This document shows, one piece after another, positions 45,436-53,461 of a stretch of 64,000 bases of DNA. The DNA lies in contig NC_008554.1 of NCBI RefSeq assembly GCF_000014965.1, positions 4,452,001 to 4,516,000 on the forward strand. Direction: 5' to 3'. The notes beneath the pieces are model-generated. The model saw only the letters and a program-made list of their open reading frames with translations, was not told the origin of the DNA and did not search any database. Each line of letters begins with the position of its first letter. Position 1 is the first letter of the stretch. Position numbers and translations under genes: made by a program. The stretch comes from Syntrophobacter fumaroxidans MPOB. Its GTDB lineage: Bacteria > Desulfobacterota > Syntrophobacteria > Syntrophobacterales > Syntrophobacteraceae.

Positions 45436-45654
45436 ATGCAGGAATTCTATTGCACCAAAATACACGACTTCGTCAAGGTCAGCGTTGGAACTCTCGGCTC
45501 GACGGGTTCGGGGTCGTCCTACCTCGAAGGCTGTCTGCGCGCCGGAGACTGTGGAATCAAGTGCGGGGAATCCGGACGATTTCTGGATCCCAACGAGTGT
45601 CCTCTGAACCTGGAAGTCTTTCTGCGGGAACCTTCCGGGAATATTCCCCGGTAG
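45436..45654 (+). CDS. Small cysteine-rich protein of unknown function, 72 aa
   Basis: The 72-residue product has five cysteines (positions 6, 33, 39, 43, 55). Four of them are in the segment GCLRAGDCGIKCGES and the following NECPLNL, suggesting a small metal site or disulfide-rich fold. There is no signal peptide or membrane helix. CGAGGAA at about 45425 precedes the ATG at 45436. A much longer in-frame extension exists but lacks Shine-Dalgarno support and is Arg-rich. No neighbour suggests a role. Confidence 0.55.
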   Translation: MQEFYCTKIHDFVKVSVGTLGSTGSGSSYLEGCLRAGDCGIKCGESGRFLDPNECPLNLEVFLREPSGNIPR

Positions 45655-46087
45655 AATCGTGCGTTTCCGGCTCATGGGGCTTTGTCACAAAACGCTCGGG
45701 GCGGGCGCCTTTTTGTCCTCCGTTGCGATCCCCGCGGCTTGCGGCCATCGAGAGGAAGGTCCAGGCAAGCGGGATCGGCATACCGATATCTGCAATCCCT
45801 CCTGCTTTTCATAGCCCATCGGGACGGTTCCCCGTCCTTCCGCGGGCTATCGCATCGGCCTTCTCTATTGTTCTGGCGGCGAGCCCGCTTTTGTAATAAA
45901 AGAGGCGGTGAACCTCAAAGTCGGACAACCTTTTCCATTTCAGGAACACGGGACTCGACATCGATGTTGGCGACCGGCCCGGATCGGAGCCCTCTCCCGC
46001 AGAGTGGAAGGCGCACGAGGCGGCATGGTCGAGGATTCGCGGGATGAAGTCATCCGGGCAGAGCGGCAACCATCCGGAGGGAGAGAA
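45655..46087. other. Gene-free stretch
   Basis: About 430 bp without a supported gene. An AT-richer spot at 45890-45905 (TTTTGTAATAAAAGAGG) is the only promoter-like sequence before the lipoprotein gene. Confidence 0.4.
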
Positions 46088-46612
46088 ATGGGGATCAAAA
46101 CGAGACTGATTTTTTGCCTGATGCTGTCATGCGTGTTCTTGTCCGCGTGCTCCTCCAACCCGGCGGAAACGGTCGAGCTCAAACACTATGCGCTCGACAG
46201 CCTGGACGGGGTGATCACCGGGAAGGGGGTTGAGATCGACAAAGGCATATCCGCAGACGGGAAAGGCAGCCTGAAGGTGACGGCGACGCAGCCGACCACG
46301 GTGATGCTGTTTGAAACGGGCGACATCGATATCGAGAACGCGAAGTTGATCTACCGGGCCAAGTTGCGCACGGAGAAAGTGGACGGTAAGGTCTACCTGG
46401 AAATGTGGTGCCGGTTTCCGGGAAAGGGGGAATTTTTCTCCAGGGCGCTTCAGGCGCCGCTGACGGGCACCAACGAGTGGACCGCGCAGGAGACGCCGTT
46501 TTTCTTCAAGAAGGGTGAGAATCCCGACAATGTCAGGCTCAACCTGGTGGTCAACGGCACCGGCACCGTATGGATCGATGACATCCGCCTGGTCAAGGGG
46601 CCGGTGAACTGA
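46088..46612 (+). CDS. Putative lipoprotein with carbohydrate-binding-like beta-sandwich
   Basis: The 174-residue product has a lipoprotein signal (LIFCLMLSCVFLSACSS, lipidated Cys near 21). One beta-rich domain follows, with DGKGSLKVTATQPTTVMLFE in the first half and NVRLNLVVNGTGTVWIDDI near the end. The latter is the closing-strand pattern of CBM4/9/22-type or galactose-binding-like folds. Ligand unknown. The ATG at 46088 follows GGAGGGAGAGAA. It is convergent with etfA, whose stop is 107 bp away. Confidence 0.75.
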   Translation: MGIKTRLIFCLMLSCVFLSACSSNPAETVELKHYALDSLDGVITGKGVEIDKGISADGKGSLKVTATQPTTVMLFETGDIDIENAKLIYRAKLRTEKVDGKVYLEMWCRFPGKGEFFSRALQAPLTGTNEWTAQETPFFFKKGENPDNVRLNLVVNGTGTVWIDDIRLVKGPVN

Positions 46613-46719
46613 CACCAGGCCGCACTCGGGGCGGCGCCGTCACGAGCGAAGGGGGACCTCGAGCCTGCCGCGGGGGGAGAACGCGCGCCCGCTCCCGCGG
46701 TCAAGGCCGCCGCGAGCGG

Positions 46720-47766
46720 CTACGTCGCGCTCAGACCGGGGTCCGTGCATTCCAGCGCCCGGTATCCCGTGCTGCGCCGTGCCCGGATTGCCTCGATCAG
46801 CTTCGGGACGATCTTCCGATAGTCCTCGACGACGATCACGTCGGACACGGCGAATATCTCGGCGGATGGGTCCGTGTTGATGCCGATCACGTTCTTCGAC
46901 TGGTCCATACCCACGATATGGTGCATCACGCCTGAAATGCCTATCCCTATGTAAAGAGCGGGCCGCACCGTTTTGCCGCTTTGCCCGATCATGCAGTCCT
47001 CATGCGCCCAGCCTTCATCGACCGCGGGACGGGTGGCTCCGACCGCGCCGTTCAGGACTTCGGCCAGTTCCTCGATCATCTTCCAGTCTTCTTTGCCGCC
47101 GATTCCCCAGCCCCCCGCGACCACCACCTCCGCTTTTTCGAGGGGAACCCCCTTCGGCGGTTCCATGCTGACCTCGAGGACTTCCGGGCCGAGGTTGACG
47201 CCCGCGAGATCGACCGCCACGCGCGTGATGCTCCCGTTTCTGTGCTCCGGGGGTCGGGCACGCATGATCCCCGGCATGACGGTGGCCATCTGGGGAAGGT
47301 GGTCGGGGCATTTGATGGTGGCTACCACTCCTCCCTCCCAGCCGGGGACCACCTGGAGAAGACGTCCGTCCCCGTCCAGCTTGAGGTCGATGCAGTGGGC
47401 CGACAGGCCGGTTTGAAGCCTGGCCGCCACCCGGGGCGCAAGCTCGACTCCCATGGCGGTGGCGCCCATCAGGAGGATGGACGGCCCGCGCTCCCGCACC
47501 ATGGATTCGAGCACCGAGGCGTAAGGCAGGACTCGATAGTGTTTCAGCAGGGGATCGTCGGCCACGAGCACCCTGTCCGCTCCATGATCGACGAGCACCT
47601 GCGCAAGGGTTTCCACGCCGCTGCCCAGGAGCACCGCCGTGACCGATGCCCCGGCTCCCTCAGCCAGTTCTGCCGCCTTGCTCAGGAGCTCGAGGCCGAC
47701 CGTGTGCAACCCGCCGTCCCGCTGTTCCGCGAATATCCAGATTCCATCCTGTTTTTCAACGCTCAT
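46720..47766 (-). CDS. etfA: Electron transfer flavoprotein alpha subunit
   Basis: The 348-residue EtfA binds FAD and carries electrons from acyl-CoA dehydrogenases. The N-terminal domain starts EKQDGIWIFAEQRDGGL. The C-terminal FAD domain shows AGGWGIGGKEDWKMIEELAE, GATRPAVDEGWAHEDCMIGQSGKTVRP, YIGIGISGVMHHIVGM and NTDPSAEIFAVSDVIVVED, all standard. The start is 20 bp after the etfB stop. A much longer reading frame upstream covers etfB in another frame and is not real. In a syntroph or sulfate reducer this would serve fatty-acid or propionate-linked oxidation; that is inferred. Confidence 0.95.
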   Translation of the reverse strand: MSVEKQDGIWIFAEQRDGGLHTVGLELLSKAAELAEGAGASVTAVLLGSGVETLAQVLVDHGADRVLVADDPLLKHYRVLPYASVLESMVRERGPSILLMGATAMGVELAPRVAARLQTGLSAHCIDLKLDGDGRLLQVVPGWEGGVVATIKCPDHLPQMATVMPGIMRARPPEHRNGSITRVAVDLAGVNLGPEVLEVSMEPPKGVPLEKAEVVVAGGWGIGGKEDWKMIEELAEVLNGAVGATRPAVDEGWAHEDCMIGQSGKTVRPALYIGIGISGVMHHIVGMDQSKNVIGINTDPSAEIFAVSDVIVVEDYRKIVPKLIEAIRARRSTGYRALECTDPGLSAT

Positions 47767-47786
47767 GAAATCACCTCGACTCCCGT

Positions 47787-48584
47787 TCAAACAACGCAGT
47801 AGTGAAAAATCCGGTCTGCCAGCTGCTGCACCATCTCCTCCAGGGTTCCTTCGATCCTGGCCCGCGCCCTCTCGGACCGGCGCACTTCCAGGCCGGCCAT
47901 CTTCGTGGGAGAGCCCGCAAAACCCACCGTCGCCGGCTCCAGCCTCAGGTCCTCGTTCGAAAGAACCTGAATGTCCTTCTTCTCCGCCGCTAAAATCCCG
48001 GCAAAGGAAACATAGCGTGGTTTGTTGAGCTCCCTGCGAACGGAAAGGACTATGGGAGGAGCGGCCAGCAGCTTGACTCGGCCGTTTTCTATCCTTTGAG
48101 TTACGATCATGTTCCCCCGGGCGTCCCAGTCCAGCTCGCCGACATGCATCACGTTGGGGAGGTCCAGGAATTCGGCCAACTGGGAACACACCTGGGCAGT
48201 GGAACCGTCGATGGAAAAGTTGCCGAGCAGCACCAGGTCGTATTCCCCGATCCGGCGACAGCCGGCGGCCAGGATTCGCGAAGTCGCCAGGGAATCCGAT
48301 CCCGCGAACACCCGGTCCGAAATCAGGACGGCCCTGTCCGCGCCCATGGCCAGCCCCTCCTTGAGGATGCGCTCTGCAAAAGGGGGCGCCATGGACAAAA
48401 GCACCACTTCGCCCCCCCTGGTCTCGCGAATGCGCAGAGCGGCCTCGAGGGCGTGCTTGTCCAGAGGGTTCATGACGTTGGGGATTGCCTCCCGCTTCAG
48501 CGTCATCGTAACCGGATCCATCGACACCTTGTGCCAATGCTTCGGATCGGGAACGGGCTTGATGCAGACGATGATCCTGTTCAT
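47787..48584 (-). CDS. etfB: Electron transfer flavoprotein beta subunit
   Basis: The 265-residue EtfB starts RIIVCIKPVPDPKHWHKV and has MNPLDKHALEAALRIRE, the GADRAVLISDRVFAGSD segment and a nucleotide-binding loop in SIDGSTAQVCSQLAEFL. The loop binds AMP in conventional ETFs, or a second FAD in bifurcating ones, and I cannot tell which from sequence. It lies between the acyl-CoA dehydrogenase gene (123 bp upstream) and etfA (20 bp downstream), all in one operon led by tetR. Confidence 0.95.
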   Translation of the reverse strand: MNRIIVCIKPVPDPKHWHKVSMDPVTMTLKREAIPNVMNPLDKHALEAALRIRETRGGEVVLLSMAPPFAERILKEGLAMGADRAVLISDRVFAGSDSLATSRILAAGCRRIGEYDLVLLGNFSIDGSTAQVCSQLAEFLDLPNVMHVGELDWDARGNMIVTQRIENGRVKLLAAPPIVLSVRRELNKPRYVSFAGILAAEKKDIQVLSNEDLRLEPATVGFAGSPTKMAGLEVRRSERARARIEGTLEEMVQQLADRIFHYCVV

Positions 48585-48707
48585 GCGAGCACCTTCTTGG
48601 TGGAATCAAAGAGCTTCGGTGCCGGGGGCCGGCGGGGGAGGGGCTCAAGCTCGGCCTCTCCCTTGCCCCTGGCCGGAAAAGCAAACCGGATCGGGCGTCG
48701 TGCGCCG

Positions 48708-49859
48708 CTATTTCTTGAACGGGGCCAGCGCCGCGCGGCCGAGAACCAGCTTGCCGATTTCGCCGGTTCCCCCGGCCGGAATGGTCACCATGGCGTCCCT
48801 CAACAGACGCTGCACGGTGTATTCTTTCATGATTCCATACGAGCCGTGGATTTCGACGGCCCGCTTGGCCGCCGTCGCCGCCGCTTCGCACGTGTACCAC
48901 TTGGCCAGCGCGGATTCGGTGTCGAAGCGCAGGTTGTTGTCCTTCATCCAACTGGCCCTGTAACACAGAAGCCGGGCGATCTCGAGCTGGGCGAAGATTT
49001 CGGCCATGTAAAACTGGATGGCCTGGAGCGTGGCGATGGGCTTGCCGTACAGGACGCGTTCCTGGGCAAATTTGGCGGCCTCCTCGTACGCACAGGTGAG
49101 GATGCCCAAAGCCACCGCGGCCATGCCCGTCCTTCCCGTCTCGCTGACGGTCTTCATGGCCACGCCGACTCCTCCCCCCTCCTGCCCGAGGAGGTTTTCC
49201 CGCGGAACCTCGCAGTCGTTGAACACGAGCTCTCCCGTATTGGCTCCCCGCATGCCGAACTTGTTTTCCTCGCGGCCGACCCTGGCTCCCGGCGCATTCT
49301 TGTCGACGACGAAAGCGCTCAGGCCCTTCGCTCCTTCACCGGTCCGGGCGATCACCACCCAGAAGTCCGAGGTGTGGGTGTTGGTGATGAAGCACTTGCG
49401 GCCGTTGATGATGTACTTGTCTCCCTTCAGGTCGGCCGTGGTTTTCGTGCCCGCCACATCCGATCCGCCGCCCGGCTCCGTGACCGCCACGCATCCCATT
49501 GTGTCGCCCCGCGCAAGACGAGGCAGGTACTTCTTCTTCTGAGTCTCGTTGCCGAAATCGGCCAGCGCCGCGCACGCCATATGATGAACCTGCATGGCCA
49601 TCGGAACTGCGGCACAGACCCGGCCCAGCTCCTCCAGGACAATGGTGCGGGCGACGTAGCCCAGCCCCACCCCTTCGTATTGCGTGGGCGTGATGATCCC
49701 GGTGATCCCGATCTGGGCCATGAAAGGCATAAGCTCGATCGGGAACTTCCCGTTGGTTTCCATGGACTCCATTTTGGGAGGAATTTCATTCTCGGCGAAT
49801 TCTCTGACGAATTTCCGTAACATCTCTTCCCGTTCGGAAAACCTGAAATCCATTGTCAT
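48708..49859 (-). CDS. Acyl-CoA dehydrogenase family protein, atypical active site
   Basis: The 383-residue flavoprotein has the standard three ACAD domains. These include GCVAVTEPGGGSD with FAD contacts, FITNTHTSDFWVVIART, FAQERVLYGKPIATLQAIQF and GSYGIMKEYTVQRLLRDA. The usual catalytic Glu near the C terminus (the E of YEGT in medium-chain enzymes) is replaced by Gly (IPAGGTGEIGK). The alternative position used by isovaleryl-CoA dehydrogenase (the E of LDLER) is also Gly (SETGR). It overlaps tetR by 4 bp and precedes etfBA, its likely electron acceptors. It may act in the reductive direction or on a modified substrate. Confidence 0.92.
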   Translation of the reverse strand: MTMDFRFSEREEMLRKFVREFAENEIPPKMESMETNGKFPIELMPFMAQIGITGIITPTQYEGVGLGYVARTIVLEELGRVCAAVPMAMQVHHMACAALADFGNETQKKKYLPRLARGDTMGCVAVTEPGGGSDVAGTKTTADLKGDKYIINGRKCFITNTHTSDFWVVIARTGEGAKGLSAFVVDKNAPGARVGREENKFGMRGANTGELVFNDCEVPRENLLGQEGGGVGVAMKTVSETGRTGMAAVALGILTCAYEEAAKFAQERVLYGKPIATLQAIQFYMAEIFAQLEIARLLCYRASWMKDNNLRFDTESALAKWYTCEAAATAAKRAVEIHGSYGIMKEYTVQRLLRDAMVTIPAGGTGEIGKLVLGRAALAPFKK

Positions 49860-50497
49860 TTCCTCCTCTCATGCTTCGGTGGACCGGTTCCTTGCGTTCT
49901 TGCCGATGGATTCAAAGGGGACAGCCCGTCGAGATAGTCGATGAAGATGCCGATGGATCGGTCCAGGTTCTCGATCGATTTGTCCACACTGTAAATGAGA
50001 GAGGCGCCCAACAGTCCCGAGAAAATCAGCTCGGCAGCAGCTTGCGCGTTCACATTTTCCCTGATTTCTCCCGATGCTATCCCCTCTTTCAATATACGCA
50101 GAATCATCCTTTTCAGGCCCGACATCCCTTCGCTCACTTCCCGGGCCAGATGCGGTTTCTGATCGGCCAACTCCATGGCCAGCGCCACGAAGATGCAGCC
50201 TCCGGGAATACTGTCCCTGTCCCCGAGGTAATTGTCCCGGTAGTTGGTGAGGAACTTCCTGATCTTTTCGACGGCGCTTCCGGTCTGGTCCAGGCCTGCC
50301 AGGCTCCGTTCCTTCCAAAGTCTTCGCGCTTCCCCCAGCACGGCGAAAAGCAGGTCCTCCTTGCTTTTGAAGTGATTGTAGAAACCGCCCTTGGACGTGT
50401 TTGCGGCCTCCAGAATGTCGCGCATGGACGTGTTGAGGAAACCGTGCAGAGAAAAGAGCCTCATAGACTGGTGAATGATCTGTTCTTTCAGGCGCAT
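49856..50497 (-). CDS. TetR-family regulator of the acyl-CoA dehydrogenase/ETF operon
   Basis: The 213-residue protein has a TetR helix-turn-helix (TSMRDILEAANTSKGGFYNHF; about residues 23-43) and a helical effector domain with GGCIFVALAMELADQKP. It resembles the AcrR/FadR-type regulators of lipid genes. The ATG at 50497 gives the standard N terminus; a longer in-frame extension runs through the operator and is not plausible. It is the first gene of the operon, and the palindrome at 50523-50556 lies directly upstream. The effector is likely an acyl-CoA, by analogy only. Confidence 0.92.
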   Translation of the reverse strand: MRLKEQIIHQSMRLFSLHGFLNTSMRDILEAANTSKGGFYNHFKSKEDLLFAVLGEARRLWKERSLAGLDQTGSAVEKIRKFLTNYRDNYLGDRDSIPGGCIFVALAMELADQKPHLAREVSEGMSGLKRMILRILKEGIASGEIRENVNAQAAAELIFSGLLGASLIYSVDKSIENLDRSIGIFIDYLDGLSPLNPSARTQGTGPPKHERRK

Positions 50498-50522
50498 GCG
50501 CAACCCCTTCACGAACGACTCC

Positions 50523-50556
50523 GGGTACGGACAGACCGGTCGGTCTGTCCGTACCC
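50523..50556. promoter_or_regulatory. 34-bp perfect palindrome, TetR operator
   Basis: The arms GGGTACGGACAGACCG and CGGTCTGTCCGTACCC (16 bp each, perfect) flank a GT centre. The site lies 26 bp upstream of the tetR start codon. Its core ACAGACCG-gt-CGGTCTGT resembles known TetR-family operators in symmetry and size. The extra length suggests two overlapping dimers or an extended site. Confidence 0.8.
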
Positions 50557-50928
50557 GTTTGTACCGCGTGCTTTCCCGTCTGTCAAGCAACATCGGGGCC
50601 CGGTTTCCAAAGCAGGCCCGCAGACCCGCGATTCGACCAACATGATCTCCGCGCCCCCTTTTTCGTGGTGGCTGACAGCCTTTCCCGAACGGGGCTGAAG
50701 CGGTCTGCGATGCAACGCGAGCGGGTATGCGGCGGTTTGTTCCCACCGACGCCGAGGCACGGAAGAGGCGCCAGGGGGCTTGTTTCACGAGGGGTACCCG
50801 AGAAAATTCCCTGACGCCGGGCAACGGCCTCAAGGGAGGCGGCCATGGACGCGGTCTGCGTCGGGCCGCAGACGCGTTGCCGGTATTCCTGTCCGTGATT
50901 CCGATACGCTCCGATATTCTGACAATGA

Positions 50929-50971
50929 ATGTATACGACATGTACATCTTATGTACGATTATTTGCGTACA
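50929..50971. promoter_or_regulatory. AT-rich block with repeated GTAC/GTATAC sites
   Basis: In otherwise GC-rich DNA, GTATAC (50931-50936), ATGTACAT (50940-50947), ATGTAC (50951-50956) and GCGTAC (50965-50970) follow one another. It lies about 200 bp upstream of the VIT/VWA gene. It looks like a cluster of regulator half-sites and a promoter. Confidence 0.35.
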
Positions 50972-51170
50972 ATAGAGCGCTCCGAATTTGCACTGGAATC
51001 ACAATGCCTTGTAATCGCTTGGTTTTCAATGTGAACACCGGCTTGGCACAGTCCCTGCTCAGACGAATGTCCATACGAGTCAGCCCGCGGAGCGGCAACG
51101 GCGAAGCGGGCGTGCAAAAGGAAACGATCCGAAACGAAGGACATGCGATCTCAGCGCAAGGAGACAACTT

Positions 51171-53213
51171 ATGGAAAAGAAGGTCCGGGGGAGATGGACA
51201 AGATTGGGCGCGCGGGTGTTGCTGGGAGCGGCGGCGTTCGTCGTCCTCTGGTGCGGCGATGCGCGGGCCGCGGGGTTGCTCAAGCCGCTGGACGGCCGGA
51301 GCACCGCCATCCACATCAAAACGCACCGGGTGAATGTGACCATCAACAACGGGTTCGCAAGGACCGAGGTGGACCAGGTCTTCATGAACGACGGGCAGCA
51401 GGACCTGGAAGCCGTCTACACGCTGCCTCTTCCCGGGCAGGCGAGCCTGTCCGAACTGAGCCTGTGGTTCGATGGCCGGGAGAACATCGGCGAGGTCGTG
51501 GAAAAGGAGCGGGCGAGGGCCGTCTACGAGAGCCGGAAGGCGCAGGGAAGCGATACCGCCCTGGCTGAAAAAGACGATTTCAAGACGTTCAACATCCGCG
51601 TGGGCGTGGTTCGCCCTCAGGTGGAGACGCGAGTGCGGTTCGTCTACTATCAGCCCCTGGAGATCGATTTGAACGTGGGCCGGTATGTGTATCCGCTGGC
51701 CGAGGGGGGAGTCGACGATGAGCGGGACCGGTTTTGGACCGTGGACAACGCGGTCCGGGGGAGCTTTGCGTTGAACGTCGAGCTCAAGTCCGCGTTCCCG
51801 ATCAAGGACGTCCGGTTACCGGAACACCAGGACCGGGCCGTGGTCAGCAAAGAGTCGAACATGGGAGAGCGGGGAGCTCCCGGGGACGTTTACCGGATTG
51901 CCCTGGAGAGCACGGAGGGAGCGAGGCTGGACAAGGACGTCGTGCTCTACTACCGCCTGGATGACGAAGTTCCGGCCCGCGTGGAACTGATCCCTTACCG
52001 CAAAGGCCCCGACAGCGCGGGGACGTTCATGGTGGTGGTGACCCCGGCGGCGTCTCTCAAGCGCATCGCCGAAGGCGTGGACTGGACGTTCGTGCTCGAT
52101 ATCTCCGGAAGCATGACCGGCCGTAAAATAACGACCCTCATCGAAGGCGTTTCACGGGTCCTGGGGAAGATGTCGGCCAACGATCGCTTTCGCATCGTGA
52201 CCTTCAACACCACCGCGGCGGATTTCACCGGAGGGTACGTCCCGGCGAGTCCGGAAAACGTTCAGACGTGGATGCAGCGGGTCAAACAGATCCAGGCCGG
52301 AGGTTCGACCGCCCTCTTCGACGGCCTCGACCTCGCCTACCGCCTGCTCGACGGAGAACGAACGACGGGCATCGTCCTCGTGACCGACGGGGTCTGCAAC
52401 GTCGGGCCCACGCGACATGACGAATTCCTCGGCCTGCTCAAACAGCATGACGTGCGACTGTTCACCTTCGTCATCGGCAACAGCGCCAATCAGCCGCTCA
52501 TGGACCGGCTTGCCAAGGAATCGGGGGGATTTGCCATGAATGTCTCCGAGTCGGACGACATTGCGGGTCGCCTCATCCAGGCCAAGGCGAAGGTGTTCCA
52601 CGAATGTCTTCACGGCGTCGTGCTGAAATTCCACGGGGAAAAGGTGAGTCGGCTGACTCCCGCCCGGCCGGGCAGCCTCCACCTGGGCCGGCAACTGGTG
52701 GCCTTCGGCCGCTACGAGGGACACGGCGAAGTGGAGGTCGAGCTGAAGGCCAAAGTGTCCGGGCAGGAACGTTCCTGGCGCTGCAAGGCCGTTCTGCCCG
52801 AGACGGATGAGGAAAATCCCGAATTGGAGAGACTCTGGGCCTTGTCCTCCATCGAGGAGCACATGGAGATGATCCGGGAACGGGGCGAAAGCGAGTCGCT
52901 GCGCGAAAAGGTGGTCCGGTTGGGCAAAGAGTACTCCCTGGTGACCGACTACACTTCCATGGTGGTGATCCCGCAGGATGCGATGGAAGCCGAAGGAATC
53001 GGCAGAAACAACGCGGACCGGGTCGCCGGGGAGCGTATGGCCCAGACCGCGCGCGCCAACGCACCGGTAAGGAATCACCGCGTCGATGAAGCTTCCGGGA
53101 ACGGAGGCATGTTCCAAGGCCAAAAAGCGCCCGGGGTCGGCAGCGGCCCGGTGGGGCCTCTGATGGCGATGCTGGTGGCCTGGCTGGCTGCAATGAAGCG
53201 CAAATCGCGATGA
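51171..53213 (+). CDS. Secreted VIT and VWA domain protein with rhombosortase-type C-terminal tail
   Basis: The 680-residue exported protein has a signal sequence (about residues 10-34). A VIT domain follows (about 38-170; HRVNVTINNGFARTEVDQVF, YTLPLPGQASLSELSLWFDG). A VWA domain begins near 300, with the complete MIDAS start DISGS at 310-314 and LVTDGVCNVGP. The C-terminal tail GSGPVGP at 657-663 leads into a hydrophobic helix and the basic end KRKSR, the layout of a GlyGly-CTERM-like sorting signal. The next gene encodes a rhombosortase-like protease. It should be surface-bound and cleaved at that tail (inferred). The closest described architecture is the VIT/VWA sortase-target group. Confidence 0.9.
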   Translation: MEKKVRGRWTRLGARVLLGAAAFVVLWCGDARAAGLLKPLDGRSTAIHIKTHRVNVTINNGFARTEVDQVFMNDGQQDLEAVYTLPLPGQASLSELSLWFDGRENIGEVVEKERARAVYESRKAQGSDTALAEKDDFKTFNIRVGVVRPQVETRVRFVYYQPLEIDLNVGRYVYPLAEGGVDDERDRFWTVDNAVRGSFALNVELKSAFPIKDVRLPEHQDRAVVSKESNMGERGAPGDVYRIALESTEGARLDKDVVLYYRLDDEVPARVELIPYRKGPDSAGTFMVVVTPAASLKRIAEGVDWTFVLDISGSMTGRKITTLIEGVSRVLGKMSANDRFRIVTFNTTAADFTGGYVPASPENVQTWMQRVKQIQAGGSTALFDGLDLAYRLLDGERTTGIVLVTDGVCNVGPTRHDEFLGLLKQHDVRLFTFVIGNSANQPLMDRLAKESGGFAMNVSESDDIAGRLIQAKAKVFHECLHGVVLKFHGEKVSRLTPARPGSLHLGRQLVAFGRYEGHGEVEVELKAKVSGQERSWRCKAVLPETDEENPELERLWALSSIEEHMEMIRERGESESLREKVVRLGKEYSLVTDYTSMVVIPQDAMEAEGIGRNNADRVAGERMAQTARANAPVRNHRVDEASGNGGMFQGQKAPGVGSGPVGPLMAMLVAWLAAMKRKSR

Positions 53214-53393
53214 AAGAAAAGGGGGGAGGGGGGAGCTCCCGTGTCCGGGACTTCCTTCTTCCCAGTTTGACGATCGAGCCCGCGGGTCCGGTGTTTCGAA
53301 ACTGCCATGGAAAGGCTTTTTCCGCGTCGCCCCGGGCGCCGGGGGCAGAGCGGCCAGGCAAAAGGCATGCCTTTGAGAAGATGCCGCGACCTT

Positions 53394-53437
53394 GGGCACC
53401 GGGGGGCGGAGAGGTTCCCCGCCGCCCGGTCGTGCCC
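53394..53437 (+). promoter_or_regulatory. Hairpin between the VIT/VWA gene and the rhombosortase gene
   Basis: GGGCAC at 53394-53399 pairs with GTGCCC at 53432-53437, and the inner G-rich and C-rich segments (CGGGGGGCGG, CCGCCGCCCGG) extend the stem. It lies 24 bp before the chosen rhombosortase start. It could adjust expression of the protease relative to its substrate. Confidence 0.4.
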
Positions 53438-53461
53438 GACTCAGAAAAAGCGAGGGAAAAC

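Larger units (their letters stand above)
50498..51170. other. Divergent regulatory stretch between tetR and the VIT/VWA gene
   Basis: About 670 bp without a gene. It holds the 34-bp palindrome (50523-50556) and an AT-rich island (50915-50985) with repeated GTAC sites. The remaining GC-rich part (about 50560-50910) shows nothing supported. Confidence 0.6.

Noticed and set aside
46720-48966. 748-codon frame containing etfA
   Set aside because: Only the last 348 codons are EtfA. The upstream part covers etfB and the acyl-CoA dehydrogenase end in another frame, and the good start is at 47766.
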